From assembly GCA_021777365.1 (NCBI GenBank), contig JAJYDP010000252.1, forward strand, positions 1 through 7,167: a stretch of 7,167 nucleotides of DNA, in the 5' to 3' direction. The position numbers were made by a program, and so were the translations under genes. This DNA is from Chloroflexota bacterium (GTDB lineage Bacteria; Chloroflexota; Limnocylindria; Limnocylindrales; CSP1-4). Numbering within the stretch: the first letter of the stretch is position 1; every line of letters starts with the position of its first letter. Below are positions 1-5,359 of the stretch, in pieces. Under the pieces are notes generated by a model that saw nothing but the letters and a program-made list of their open reading frames with translations, made no database searches and was not told the origin of the DNA.

Positions 1-25
1 TGCCGGTCGCTCCGGGGCGCGCTAC

Positions 26-712
26 GTGGTGACCCGCCTCGTCGTCGGTGCCATGGCACGGGGCTACGTGCGGCTCCGCGTCGATGGAAGGGCGCAACTC
101 CCGCGCGGGCCGTACCTCCTGTGCTTCAACCACCAGAACTGGACCGATCCGTTCCTGCTGCTCGCCGTCCTGCCCTGGCGACCGCGCGTCTTCTTCTTCG
201 GGCCGAAGGAGGAGGACATGAACCTCGGATGGCGGAATCGCCTCATGCGGTGGACCGGCACGCCGGTCCCGTACCGCCCGGCCAAGGACGACCTGATCGG
301 CGCCACCCGGCGGGTCCGGGCCCTGTTCGATGCCGGGAACATGCTGGGGATCGCGGGCGAGGGGCGGATCCATACCGGGGAGGCAGAGCTTCTCCCGCTC
401 AGCGAGGGGGCCGCGTTCTTCGCCCTGCGCTCGGACGTGCCGATCGTGCCCTGTGCCATCAACGGGACCAGCTGGCTCTGCTTCGGACGCACGGTCCGGG
501 TGCGGTTCGGGCAGCCCATCACCGCGGAGAGCCGGCCGACGCAGGCAGCGGTCCAGGCCCTCACCGGGCGACTCTGGACACAGCTGCACGACCTCTGCCA
601 GGGCTACCCGGACCCGCCGCCGCCCGGCCGCTTCGGGCGATGGCTGACGGACGTGTTCAACGAGTGGCCCACGGGCGCTCGTCCGGCGCCTCCCGAGCAT
701 ACGGAGAGCTGA
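26..712 (+). CDS. PlsC-type 1-acyl-glycerol-3-phosphate acyltransferase (lysophospholipid acyltransferase family)
   Basis: Probably transfers an acyl chain to a lysophosphatidate-like acceptor at the inner face of the membrane, in phospholipid synthesis. The family is recognised from its ordered motifs, numbered from the GTG at 26: the H-X4-D catalytic motif NHQNWTD (His36, Asp41), a GEGR block at 111-114 in place of the usual PEGTR substrate-binding block, and VPIVPCAINGT at 138-148. The 228 residues fit a minimal PlsC domain. The frame stays open from the GTG back to base 2 and no good Shine-Dalgarno site precedes it, so the true start, with an N-terminal membrane helix, may lie left of the window. 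The C-terminal 30 residues are Pro/Gly-rich and uninformative. The exact acyl acceptor cannot be told from sequence. Family assignment is firm, start is not. Confidence 0.88.
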   Translation: MVTRLVVGAMARGYVRLRVDGRAQLPRGPYLLCFNHQNWTDPFLLLAVLPWRPRVFFFGPKEEDMNLGWRNRLMRWTGTPVPYRPAKDDLIGATRRVRALFDAGNMLGIAGEGRIHTGEAELLPLSEGAAFFALRSDVPIVPCAINGTSWLCFGRTVRVRFGQPITAESRPTQAAVQALTGRLWTQLHDLCQGYPDPPPPGRFGRWLTDVFNEWPTGARPAPPEHTES

Positions 713-744
713 GCGCGGTCGCGGCCCCTACTTCGGGCGTGCGT

Positions 745-767
745 GCCGCGGGTCCTCACGGACCGGC
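745..767 (+). terminator. Hairpin after the acyltransferase gene, possible terminator
   Basis: Thirty-two bases after the stop codon, GGTCC (751-755) pairs with GGACC (760-764) over a TCAC loop. The outer GCC/GGC arms (745-747 with 765-767) add three pairs across a 3-nt bulge. No T-run follows, so it is either a U-less terminator, as seen in some high-GC genomes, or chance structure in GC-rich DNA. Confidence 0.35.
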
Positions 768-812
768 ATCGACCCGAAACATTGGACAACCAGCAACCCG
801 CCGGAGATCTGG

Positions 813-826
813 CATCCTGTCGGGCA
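813..826 (+). promoter_or_regulatory. Possible leaderless promoter of the ybaK-like gene
   Basis: CATCCT (813-818) keeps the two most important -10 positions (A2, T6) and ends 7 nt before the ATG, which would place the transcription start at or next to the start codon. No Shine-Dalgarno sequence lies at a usable distance; GGAG at 803-806 is 19 nt away. There is no well-spaced -35: TTGGAC at 782-787 is 25 nt upstream of the hexamer. Weak evidence. Confidence 0.25.
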
Positions 827-1311
827 TGGACACCGATACTCCCGCCCTCCGTGCCGTGGCCGCCGCCGGCATCCCGCACCGGGTGGTCCGGACGGAGGTG
901 CCCCACGGCCCCGAGGAGAGCGCCCGCCTCCAGGGGATCGAGCTGCACGCGCTGCTCCGCACGATCGTCGTCCGGCGCGGCGAGGGCGACTACGTCTTCG
1001 TCCTCGTCCCGGGTGGTCGGCGGTTCGACTGGGGCAAGCTGCGCTCGCATCTGGGGGTGAGCCGGCTCTCCCTGCCCGACCAGGACGAGGCGCGTAAGGT
1101 CACCGGCTACGAGCGCGGGGCGATCACGCCGTTCGGCGCGAGCAGCCCCTGGCCGGTCATCGCCGATGCGTCCATCGCGGGCCTCGAGCGGGTCGCGATC
1201 GGCGGCGGGCGCCGGGGCGTCAACCTCCACCTCGCCCCGGCCGACCTCGTCGCCGCTACCGGCGCGGAGGTCGTCGACGTCACGACGCCCGAGGAGACGT
1301 CGGCGAGCTGA
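826..1311 (+). CDS. YbaK/ProX-type aminoacyl-tRNA deacylase (trans-editing protein)
   Basis: Proteins of this INS superfamily hydrolyse mischarged tRNA, typically Cys- or Ala-tRNA(Pro), in the cytosol. The 161-residue length matches a stand-alone YbaK domain. Visible family features are a short N-terminal helix ending in GIPHRVV, LLRTIVVRR at 43-51, the YVFVLVPGGRR strand region (56-66), GYERGAITPFGA at 94-105, and IGGGRRGVNLHL near the C-terminus (125-136). The lysine that usually sits in the LLKT-type motif, and is important in studied YbaK/ProX proteins, reads as Arg45 here, so activity or substrate may differ. The ATG at 826 was chosen because family similarity begins there; the frame is open far upstream but that part is an out-of-frame shadow of the acyltransferase. 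It stands alone between two hairpins. The tRNA substrate is undetermined. Confidence 0.85.
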   Translation: MDTDTPALRAVAAAGIPHRVVRTEVPHGPEESARLQGIELHALLRTIVVRRGEGDYVFVLVPGGRRFDWGKLRSHLGVSRLSLPDQDEARKVTGYERGAITPFGASSPWPVIADASIAGLERVAIGGGRRGVNLHLAPADLVAATGAEVVDVTTPEETSAS

Positions 1312-1337
1312 CCGCCCGGGGATTCCCCCCCGGGTGG
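1312..1337 (+). terminator. Strong GC hairpin between the ybaK-like and glycosidase genes
   Basis: CCGCCCGGGG (1312-1321) pairs with CCCCGGGTGG (1328-1337): ten pairs including one G-U, with a 6-nt loop. It begins directly after the TGA stop at 1309-1311 and ends 11 nt before the next ATG. No T-tract follows. It may end transcription of the upstream gene, or act as an attenuator or translation-blocking structure for the downstream gene. Confidence 0.5.
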
Positions 1338-1349
1338 ATACTCGTCCGA
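1337..1349 (+). promoter_or_regulatory. Possible leaderless promoter of the glycosidase gene
   Basis: GATACT (1337-1342) matches four of six -10 consensus positions and ends 6 nt before the ATG at 1349, the layout of a leaderless transcript. No recognisable -35 is present, because the upstream DNA is the hairpin arm. No convincing ribosome binding site exists either. Weak evidence. Confidence 0.3.
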
Positions 1350-2776
1350 TGTCACAGCTTCGATTGAACGCCCACCCGGCGAACCATCCGGCCAGCCCCG
1401 ACCTGGCGACGACGCTGCGCACGTCCGACGACCTCCTGGACACCGCCCGCGGCGTGCTCGACGCCAGCTGGACGGGCCGTTACACGCGGCCCTCGCAGGC
1501 GCTCTACCCGCACCAGTGGAGCTGGGACTCGGCCTTCATCGCGGTGGGCCGCTCCTGGCAGGACGCGGAGCGGGCGCGCCTGGAGCTCGAGACCCTGTTC
1601 GATGCGCAGTGGCAGACCGGGATGGTCCCCTCCATCGTCTTCGACGCCGCGGCACCCGCCGACGCCTACTTCCCCGGCCCGGATGTCTGGCAGGTCGAGC
1701 GGTCCCCCGCGGCTCCTCGCGGTCGCCCGACATCCGGCATCACCCAGCCGCCGATCCATGCCCGGGCGGCCCTCGAGGTCCATCGCCACGCACCCCCCGA
1801 CCAGCGAGCGGCATCCCTCGCCTGGCTGCAACGGCTCTACCCGCGGCTCGTGGCCCAGCAGCGCTACCTGGCCACGTCCCGTGATCCGCGGGGTACCGGG
1901 CTCGCGGCCATCGTCCATCCCTGGGAATCCGGGCTGGACGACTCCCCTGCCTGGGACCGCGACTTTGACCGAATCACGGTGCCGCCGGGCGCCCTCCCGT
2001 CGTTCCGGCGCCACGACCTCGATCACGCGGCGGCCGCCGACCGGCCCACCGACGCCGACTACGATCGGTTCCTGTACCTGTTGACGCTCGAGCGCGAGGC
2101 CGGCTACGACGACGCCCGGGTCATCGCCACCTCGCCGTTCCTGATGGTCGACCCCCTGTTCAACGCGATCCGGCTCTGGTCCGAGCACGCGCTGGCCGAG
2201 ATCGCCGGGCTCATCGGGGCGGACCCGGCACCGCACCGCGCGGAAGCTCGGCGGATCCACGAGGCGCTGATCGGCGAGCAGTGGGTCCCGAAGCGGCGAC
2301 GCTTCTGTGCCTGGGACCTGCGCCGGGACCAGCGCGAACCGGAGGACACGATCGTCTCGTTCGCGCCGCTGCTCGATCCGGACCTGCCACCGGCGATCGT
2401 GGCGGCGATCTGCCGGGAGCTCGAGTCGCCCTCGTTCCACCCGCGTCGAGGCGGCGTCCACTACCTGGTCCCCACGTACGACGAGCGCGCGGCCGGCTTC
2501 GACCCGGACCGCTACTGGCGCGGGCCGGTCTGGTTGAACACGAACTGGCTGCTCTGGCACGGCCTCCGCCAGCACGGCCGGACCGCCCTGGCCGACGAGA
2601 TCGTGGCCAGCTCGGTGGAGCTCGTGCGCCGCTCGGGCTTCCGCGAGTACTTCGACCCGCTGGATGGCTCGGGGCACGGAAGCGATCGGTTCGGCTGGAG
2701 CGCGGCGCTCTTCGTCGACCTGGTGCTGACCAGTCGGCGCTCGGTCGGGCTGGCGACCGGGGACCCTGACTCGTGA
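1349..2776 (+). CDS. GH63 / MGH1-like glycoside hydrolase
   Basis: An (alpha/alpha)6-barrel glycosidase related to mannosylglycerate and glucosylglycerate hydrolases (GH63), which recycle compatible solutes in the cytosol; no signal peptide is visible. In the 475 residues the family signatures occur in order: YPHQWSWDSAF (53-63), QWQTGMVPSIVF (87-98), YFPGPDVW (107-114), SGITQPPIHA (129-138), HPWESGLDDSPAWD (190-203), RYWRGPVWLNTNW (388-400) and REYFDP (432-437). By family analogy, an Asp in ESGLDDSP (Asp197 or 198) would be the general acid and Glu433 the general base. ATG 1349 is preferred; an in-frame GTG at 1334 lies inside the hairpin arm. The stop overlaps the next start by four bases, so the pair is translationally coupled. 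Substrate is inferred: mannosyl- or glucosylglycerate are candidates, and other alpha-glucosides cannot be excluded. Confidence 0.85.
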   Translation: MSQLRLNAHPANHPASPDLATTLRTSDDLLDTARGVLDASWTGRYTRPSQALYPHQWSWDSAFIAVGRSWQDAERARLELETLFDAQWQTGMVPSIVFDAAAPADAYFPGPDVWQVERSPAAPRGRPTSGITQPPIHARAALEVHRHAPPDQRAASLAWLQRLYPRLVAQQRYLATSRDPRGTGLAAIVHPWESGLDDSPAWDRDFDRITVPPGALPSFRRHDLDHAAAADRPTDADYDRFLYLLTLEREAGYDDARVIATSPFLMVDPLFNAIRLWSEHALAEIAGLIGADPAPHRAEARRIHEALIGEQWVPKRRRFCAWDLRRDQREPEDTIVSFAPLLDPDLPPAIVAAICRELESPSFHPRRGGVHYLVPTYDERAAGFDPDRYWRGPVWLNTNWLLWHGLRQHGRTALADEIVASSVELVRRSGFREYFDPLDGSGHGSDRFGWSAALFVDLVLTSRRSVGLATGDPDS

Positions 2777-3450
2777 CCGGGCGGCACGCGGCCGCGGCGT
2801 CCCCGGCGGCCGTGGCGTCCCCGGCCATGCCCCCGCCGGAGGAGGAGCGTGGCACGGCCCGGGTTCCGTACGTCGATCCGCCGACCTCGGGCGCACCCGA
2901 TCCAGACGGGCTGCGGGCTCTGTACGCGGAGATCGCCGCCGCGCGAGGCTCGGTGCTGGGCCTGCATCGGGCACTTGCCGGTGCCCCGGGGGCGCTGCGC
3001 GCGTACTTCCGCCTCTCCCACTACATCCGCGACGAGTCGTCGCTCGACCCGCGGCTTCGGGAGCTCGCCATCGTGGCGACAGGGCATGCCCTCGGTGTGG
3101 TGTACGAACTCGCCCACCACGTTCCCGCGGCGCGCCGGGCAGGGTTGACCGAAGGGCAGCTGGCGGCCGTTCCGCGCTGGCGGACGGACCCGGCCGGCGC
3201 GTTCGGAGCGGTCGAGCGTGCCGTCCTCGCCTACGCCGACGAGGTGGCCCGCACGCGCACGGCCGCGCCAGAGACGCTCGCGGCGCTCCAGGACCAACTC
3301 TTGCCCGCCCAGCTCATCGATCTCGTCCTGACGGTCGCGTTCTATCACATGGTCGCGGCGGTCGTCCTGCCGCTGGGGATCGAGCCGGAGACGCTCAGTC
3401 CGGCAGCAACGGCAGGTCGAACTCGAGCTCGGCGCCCCAGCGATACATGA
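2773..3450 (+). CDS. Carboxymuconolactone decarboxylase (CMD/AhpD-like) family protein without cysteines
   Basis: All-helical CMD/AhpD-fold protein of 225 residues. The core runs from about residue 45 to 205 and shows the family pattern RLRELAIVATGHALGVVYELAHH (95-117), followed by AARRAGLTEGQLAAV (119-133), ERAVLAYADEV (148-158) and LIDLVLTVAFYHMVAAV (181-197). It contains no cysteine at all, so the AhpD CxxC peroxidase chemistry is impossible. YELAHH resembles the decarboxylase-like branch. It starts at GTG within a GTGA overlap with the glycosidase stop, suggesting coupled translation. An alternative ATG at 2827 would remove an Ala/Pro-rich 18-residue leader. The last ~18 residues lie antisense to the next gene and use codons with poor GC3. 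Reaction and substrate unknown; a link to sugar metabolism is only by position. Confidence 0.8.
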   Translation: MTGRHAAAASPAAVASPAMPPPEEERGTARVPYVDPPTSGAPDPDGLRALYAEIAAARGSVLGLHRALAGAPGALRAYFRLSHYIRDESSLDPRLRELAIVATGHALGVVYELAHHVPAARRAGLTEGQLAAVPRWRTDPAGAFGAVERAVLAYADEVARTRTAAPETLAALQDQLLPAQLIDLVLTVAFYHMVAAVVLPLGIEPETLSPAATAGRTRARRPSDT

Positions 3451-3682
3451 CGTACAGGGCCGAGCCCTCGTGCTCCTCGGCCACCACCACGCTCAGAGTG
3501 GCGTCGTCCGGATGAGCGCTGATGCTGACATCCGCGAGCAGACGGTTGCGCAGCAGTTCCCGCCCGGCGCCGAAGGCCGCCGCCCGCGTCGGGAACAGGC
3601 TGCGGATGTGTCGTGCGCCAGGATGCGCCGAGCCATCGGGGAGTCGCGAACCGTCCCTGCGCCCGTCCTCGCGAGGCTCCAT
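3395..3682 (-). CDS. Small unrecognised protein (95 aa)
   Basis: I do not recognise this family. The coding case rests on codon use: read on the minus strand the third positions are strongly G/C-rich, and the protein has a balanced, soluble composition with alternating beta-like stretches (DVSISA, ATLSVVVAEE, ALYVMYRWG) and an acidic-hydrophobic end. A helix around FPTRAAAFGAGRELLRNRLL precedes the strands, suggesting a small alpha+beta domain. It has no signal peptide, membrane segment or cysteine. ATG at 3682 lacks a ribosome binding site. A TTG at 3706 (8 more residues) has GGAGG exactly 8 nt upstream (complement of 3715-3719) and may be the real start. It converges on the CMD-like gene and overlaps its 3' end by 56 bp. 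Function not assigned. Confidence 0.62.
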   Translation of the reverse strand: MEPREDGRRDGSRLPDGSAHPGARHIRSLFPTRAAAFGAGRELLRNRLLADVSISAHPDDATLSVVVAEEHEGSALYVMYRWGAELEFDLPLLPD

Positions 3683-3799
3683 CGTCGTCAGCGTGGCATC
3701 CTGCAACGGTCCGGCCTCCGCATCGGTCGGTTCAAGAGGTCGGGGGCGGCCTCCTCCGGTCCACCCCCGCGTGGCACAAGCCATCGGTCGCGGGCCGGG

Positions 3800-3813
3800 C
3801 TCGCCGCGGCGAG
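3800..3813. repeat. Perfect 14-bp palindrome
   Basis: CTCGCCG (3800-3806) is followed directly by its reverse complement CGGCGAG (3807-3813), flanked by GGG (3797-3799) and CCC (3816-3818) that can pair across a 2-nt bulge. It could be a protein-binding site or a hairpin; in DNA this GC-rich it could also be chance. Confidence 0.4.
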
Positions 3814-3906
3814 GTCCCGAGCCGCCAGACGCCCGGACCGGTCGCCCCGGCCCATCGCGCCACGGACAGCCTAGCGGCGGAGCCCGGCGACTCGACACGT
3901 CCGGAC

Positions 3907-3949
3907 GGCAGTAGCCGCCCTACTCGATCGAGTGGGTCGACCGGCTGCC
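3907..3949. repeat. Nested inverted repeat / stem-loop upstream of the cbiM promoter
   Basis: The inner palindrome ACTCGATCGAGT (3922-3933) extends with a T-G wobble and two C-G pairs to 3919-3936. Outside it, GGCAG (3907-3911) plus CCG (3915-3917) pair with CGGCTGCC (3942-3949) across a 3-nt bulge. The structure ends 31 bp before the -35 box. No T-run follows on either strand, so a plain terminator is unlikely. It may be an operator or part of an RNA element. Confidence 0.5.
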
Positions 3950-3980
3950 ACCGTCGCGATCACGACCCTGAAACCTCCTC

Positions 3981-4009
3981 TTGTCCAGGTGCTGGAACCC
4001 CCGTACACT
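3981..4009 (+). promoter_or_regulatory. Housekeeping-type promoter of cbiMQO
   Basis: TTGTCC (3981-3986) as -35 and TACACT (4004-4009) as -10 are separated by exactly 17 bp, the ideal spacing for a sigma-70-type promoter. The -10 matches four of six consensus positions including the key T1, A2 and T6. Transcription would start near 4016, giving a leader of about 63 nt before cbiM. This is the best promoter in the window. Confidence 0.72.
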
Positions 4010-4017
4010 CCGTGATT

Positions 4018-4049
4018 GCGTCCAGCTGCAATAGCATCCAGTTGCAACC
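4018..4049. promoter_or_regulatory. Two 16-bp direct repeats, candidate metal-responsive operator
   Basis: GCGTCCAGCTGCAATA (4018-4033) and GCATCCAGTTGCAACC (4034-4049) agree at 12 of 16 positions and lie head to tail with no gap, starting at the predicted transcription start. Each also carries partial dyad character (TTGC...GCAA at 4016-4031; the 8-bp palindrome GTTGCAAC at 4041-4048). The Streptomyces nickel regulator Nur, of the Fur family, binds TTGCAA half-sites spaced by 5 bp; here the half-site words are similar but the spacing differs. A repressor bound here would block initiation. Regulator identity is inferred. Confidence 0.5.
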
Positions 4050-4064
4050 AGCGCGGGCAACGCC

Positions 4065-4070
4065 GGAGGT
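4065..4070 (+). promoter_or_regulatory. Ribosome binding site of cbiM
   Basis: GGAGGT lies 8 nt before ATG 4079 and fixes that start over the upstream in-frame TTG at 4016. This agrees with the need for a mature N-terminus beginning Met-His. Confidence 0.85.
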
Positions 4071-4078
4071 CGGGCGCG

Positions 4079-5359
4079 ATGCACATTCCGGACGGCTATC
4101 TCAGCCCGATCGTCTCGATCGGGCTCGGCGGGGCGACGGTGCCGGTCTGGGCAATCGCCGCCCGGCGGGTGAAACAGGTGCTCGACAACCGCACCGTCCC
4201 GCTGCTCGCCATCTTCGCCGCGCTCTCCTTCACCATCATCATGTTCAATCTCCCGGTCCCGGGCGGCACGACCGCGCACGGGGTGGGCGGGACGCTCATC
4301 GCGATCGTCCTGGGCCCCTGGGCGGCCGTGATCGCCGTGAGCACGGCCCTCATCATCCAGGCCCTCTTCTTCGGTGATGGCGGCGTGCTCGCGATCTTCG
4401 CGAACTGCCTCAACATGGGGATCATCCTGCCCTTCGTCGGGTATGCGACGTATCGGCTGCTGGCGGGGCGGGCGCCGGTCCTCTCGCCGCGCCGCGCCTG
4501 GGCCGCCGCCATCGGCGGCTACCTCGGCATCACCGTCGCGGCGCTCGCCGTGGGGATCGAACTCGGCATCGAGCCCGTCTTCTTCACCCAGGACGGGCAC
4601 CCGCTCTACAGCCCCTACACCCTCGAGCAGGCGGTCCCCGCCATGCTCGCCGCCCACCTGTTCGGCGCCTCCATCGTCGAGGCGCTCATCACCGGCCTCG
4701 GCATCGCCTACTTCCAGCAACGCCACCCGGAGTACCTGACATCGTTGAAGTCGGTCTTCGCGCCCGATGCTGCGGCTGGGGGCGGGGTGACCCCGCGGCC
4801 GCTCTGGCAGCTCGTCCTGGCCGCCGTGCTTGCCACGGCGGGCATCGTGTCGATCCTCGGGCTGGCCATTGGCGGCGGGGATCCGCGCCGCTTCTACGGC
4901 GCCGACTGGTCGCAGGTCAGCTGGTCCGACGTCGGGACCATGCTCCTCGTGGTCGCCATCCTCGGCGTGATCCTCGTGCCGCTGGCCTACTGGATCCTGC
5001 CGCGGCCGGTCAAACGGGTCGGCGCGACGTTCGCGGCCATCGCGGTAGTCGCCCCGCTCGGGCTCATCGCGCCCGGCTTCGCCTATGGCGAGGGCGGCAC
5101 CCAGGATGTGGAGGCGGCGTTCGGGTACGTCCCGCAGGGCCTCCGGGATCTCTCCGGCATCTTCGGGGCACCCCTGTCCGGCTACAACGTGCCACTGCCG
5201 TTCTTCGATGGGGCCAACGCCCCACTGTGGCACGCCGCGATCGGCTACGAGATCACCGGCGTCATCGGCATCTTGATCATCGGCGCCCTCGTCCTCGCGC
5301 TGGCCCGGCTGCTCGGAGCTCACCCGTCGACGGTGGACCCCGCGAGCGGCAGCGCGTGA
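4079..5359 (+). CDS. cbiM: CbiM/NikM cobalt-nickel ECF transporter substrate-binding component fused to a CbiN/NikN-like region
   Basis: Integral membrane S component that captures Co2+ or Ni2+ outside the cell and delivers it through the CbiQ-CbiO module. The N-terminus MHIPDGYLS is the family metal-binding motif: the Met1 amine, His2 and His67 (in TTAHGVGG) correspond to the Ni2+ ligands known for NikM. Conserved FFGDGG (98-102) and NCLNMG (109-114) follow. The CbiM core covers roughly residues 1-225. The remaining 200 residues add helices near 243-265, 287-307 and 315-333, a loop with QDVEAAF and VPQGLRDLSGIFGAPLSGYNVP (near 342-373), and a last helix at 393-412. This loop resembles the PDGLE loop of CbiN/NikN but reads PQGLR. 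Total 426 residues. The stop overlaps cbiQ by four bases. Cobalt versus nickel cannot be settled; the fusion and operator mildly favour nickel. Confidence 0.93.
   Translation: MHIPDGYLSPIVSIGLGGATVPVWAIAARRVKQVLDNRTVPLLAIFAALSFTIIMFNLPVPGGTTAHGVGGTLIAIVLGPWAAVIAVSTALIIQALFFGDGGVLAIFANCLNMGIILPFVGYATYRLLAGRAPVLSPRRAWAAAIGGYLGITVAALAVGIELGIEPVFFTQDGHPLYSPYTLEQAVPAMLAAHLFGASIVEALITGLGIAYFQQRHPEYLTSLKSVFAPDAAAGGGVTPRPLWQLVLAAVLATAGIVSILGLAIGGGDPRRFYGADWSQVSWSDVGTMLLVVAILGVILVPLAYWILPRPVKRVGATFAAIAVVAPLGLIAPGFAYGEGGTQDVEAAFGYVPQGLRDLSGIFGAPLSGYNVPLPFFDGANAPLWHAAIGYEITGVIGILIIGALVLALARLLGAHPSTVDPASGSA

Larger units (their letters stand above)
3683..3980. other. Intergenic region of about 300 bp between divergent genes
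   Basis: No reading frame here looks coding on either strand: long open frames exist only because stops are rare at this GC content, and their products are Arg/Pro/Ser-rich. It contains a 14-bp perfect palindrome and a nested stem-loop, listed separately. I looked for a cobalamin riboswitch upstream of cbiM and found no consistent set of its conserved boxes, and no tRNA. Confidence 0.6.

Noticed and set aside
121..825. Extension of the ybaK-like frame upstream of ATG 826.
   Set aside because: The extra sequence is the acyltransferase gene read in the wrong frame; family similarity starts only at 826.
1352..2974. Minus-strand 540-codon open frame opposite the glycosidase.
   Set aside because: Biased Arg/Val/Asp/Gly composition, no recognisable domain, and complete overlap with the well-supported GH63-like gene.
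3683..3980. Cobalamin riboswitch upstream of cbiM, from a loose match to the B12 box around AGCCGCCAGAC (3820-3830).
   Set aside because: The match fails after the first half, and the other conserved cobalamin riboswitch boxes are not found in order around it. The element would also lie upstream of the promoter that best explains cbiM transcription.
4016..4078. In-frame TTG start for cbiM at 4016, at the right distance from the -10 for a leaderless mRNA.
   Set aside because: The strong GGAGGT before ATG 4079 and the need for an N-terminal Met-His metal site make 4079 the start.
3613..4377. Long + strand open frame spanning the intergenic region and the 5' part of cbiM.
   Set aside because: The product is Arg/Pro/Ser/His-rich, lies out of frame with cbiM where the coding frame is certain, and has no ribosome binding site; it is open only because of high GC.
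3920..5323. Minus-strand open frame of more than 460 codons opposite cbiM.
   Set aside because: It is the antisense shadow of a confidently assigned membrane protein; its Asp/Arg/Gly/Glu-rich composition is typical of reverse-complement GC-rich coding DNA.
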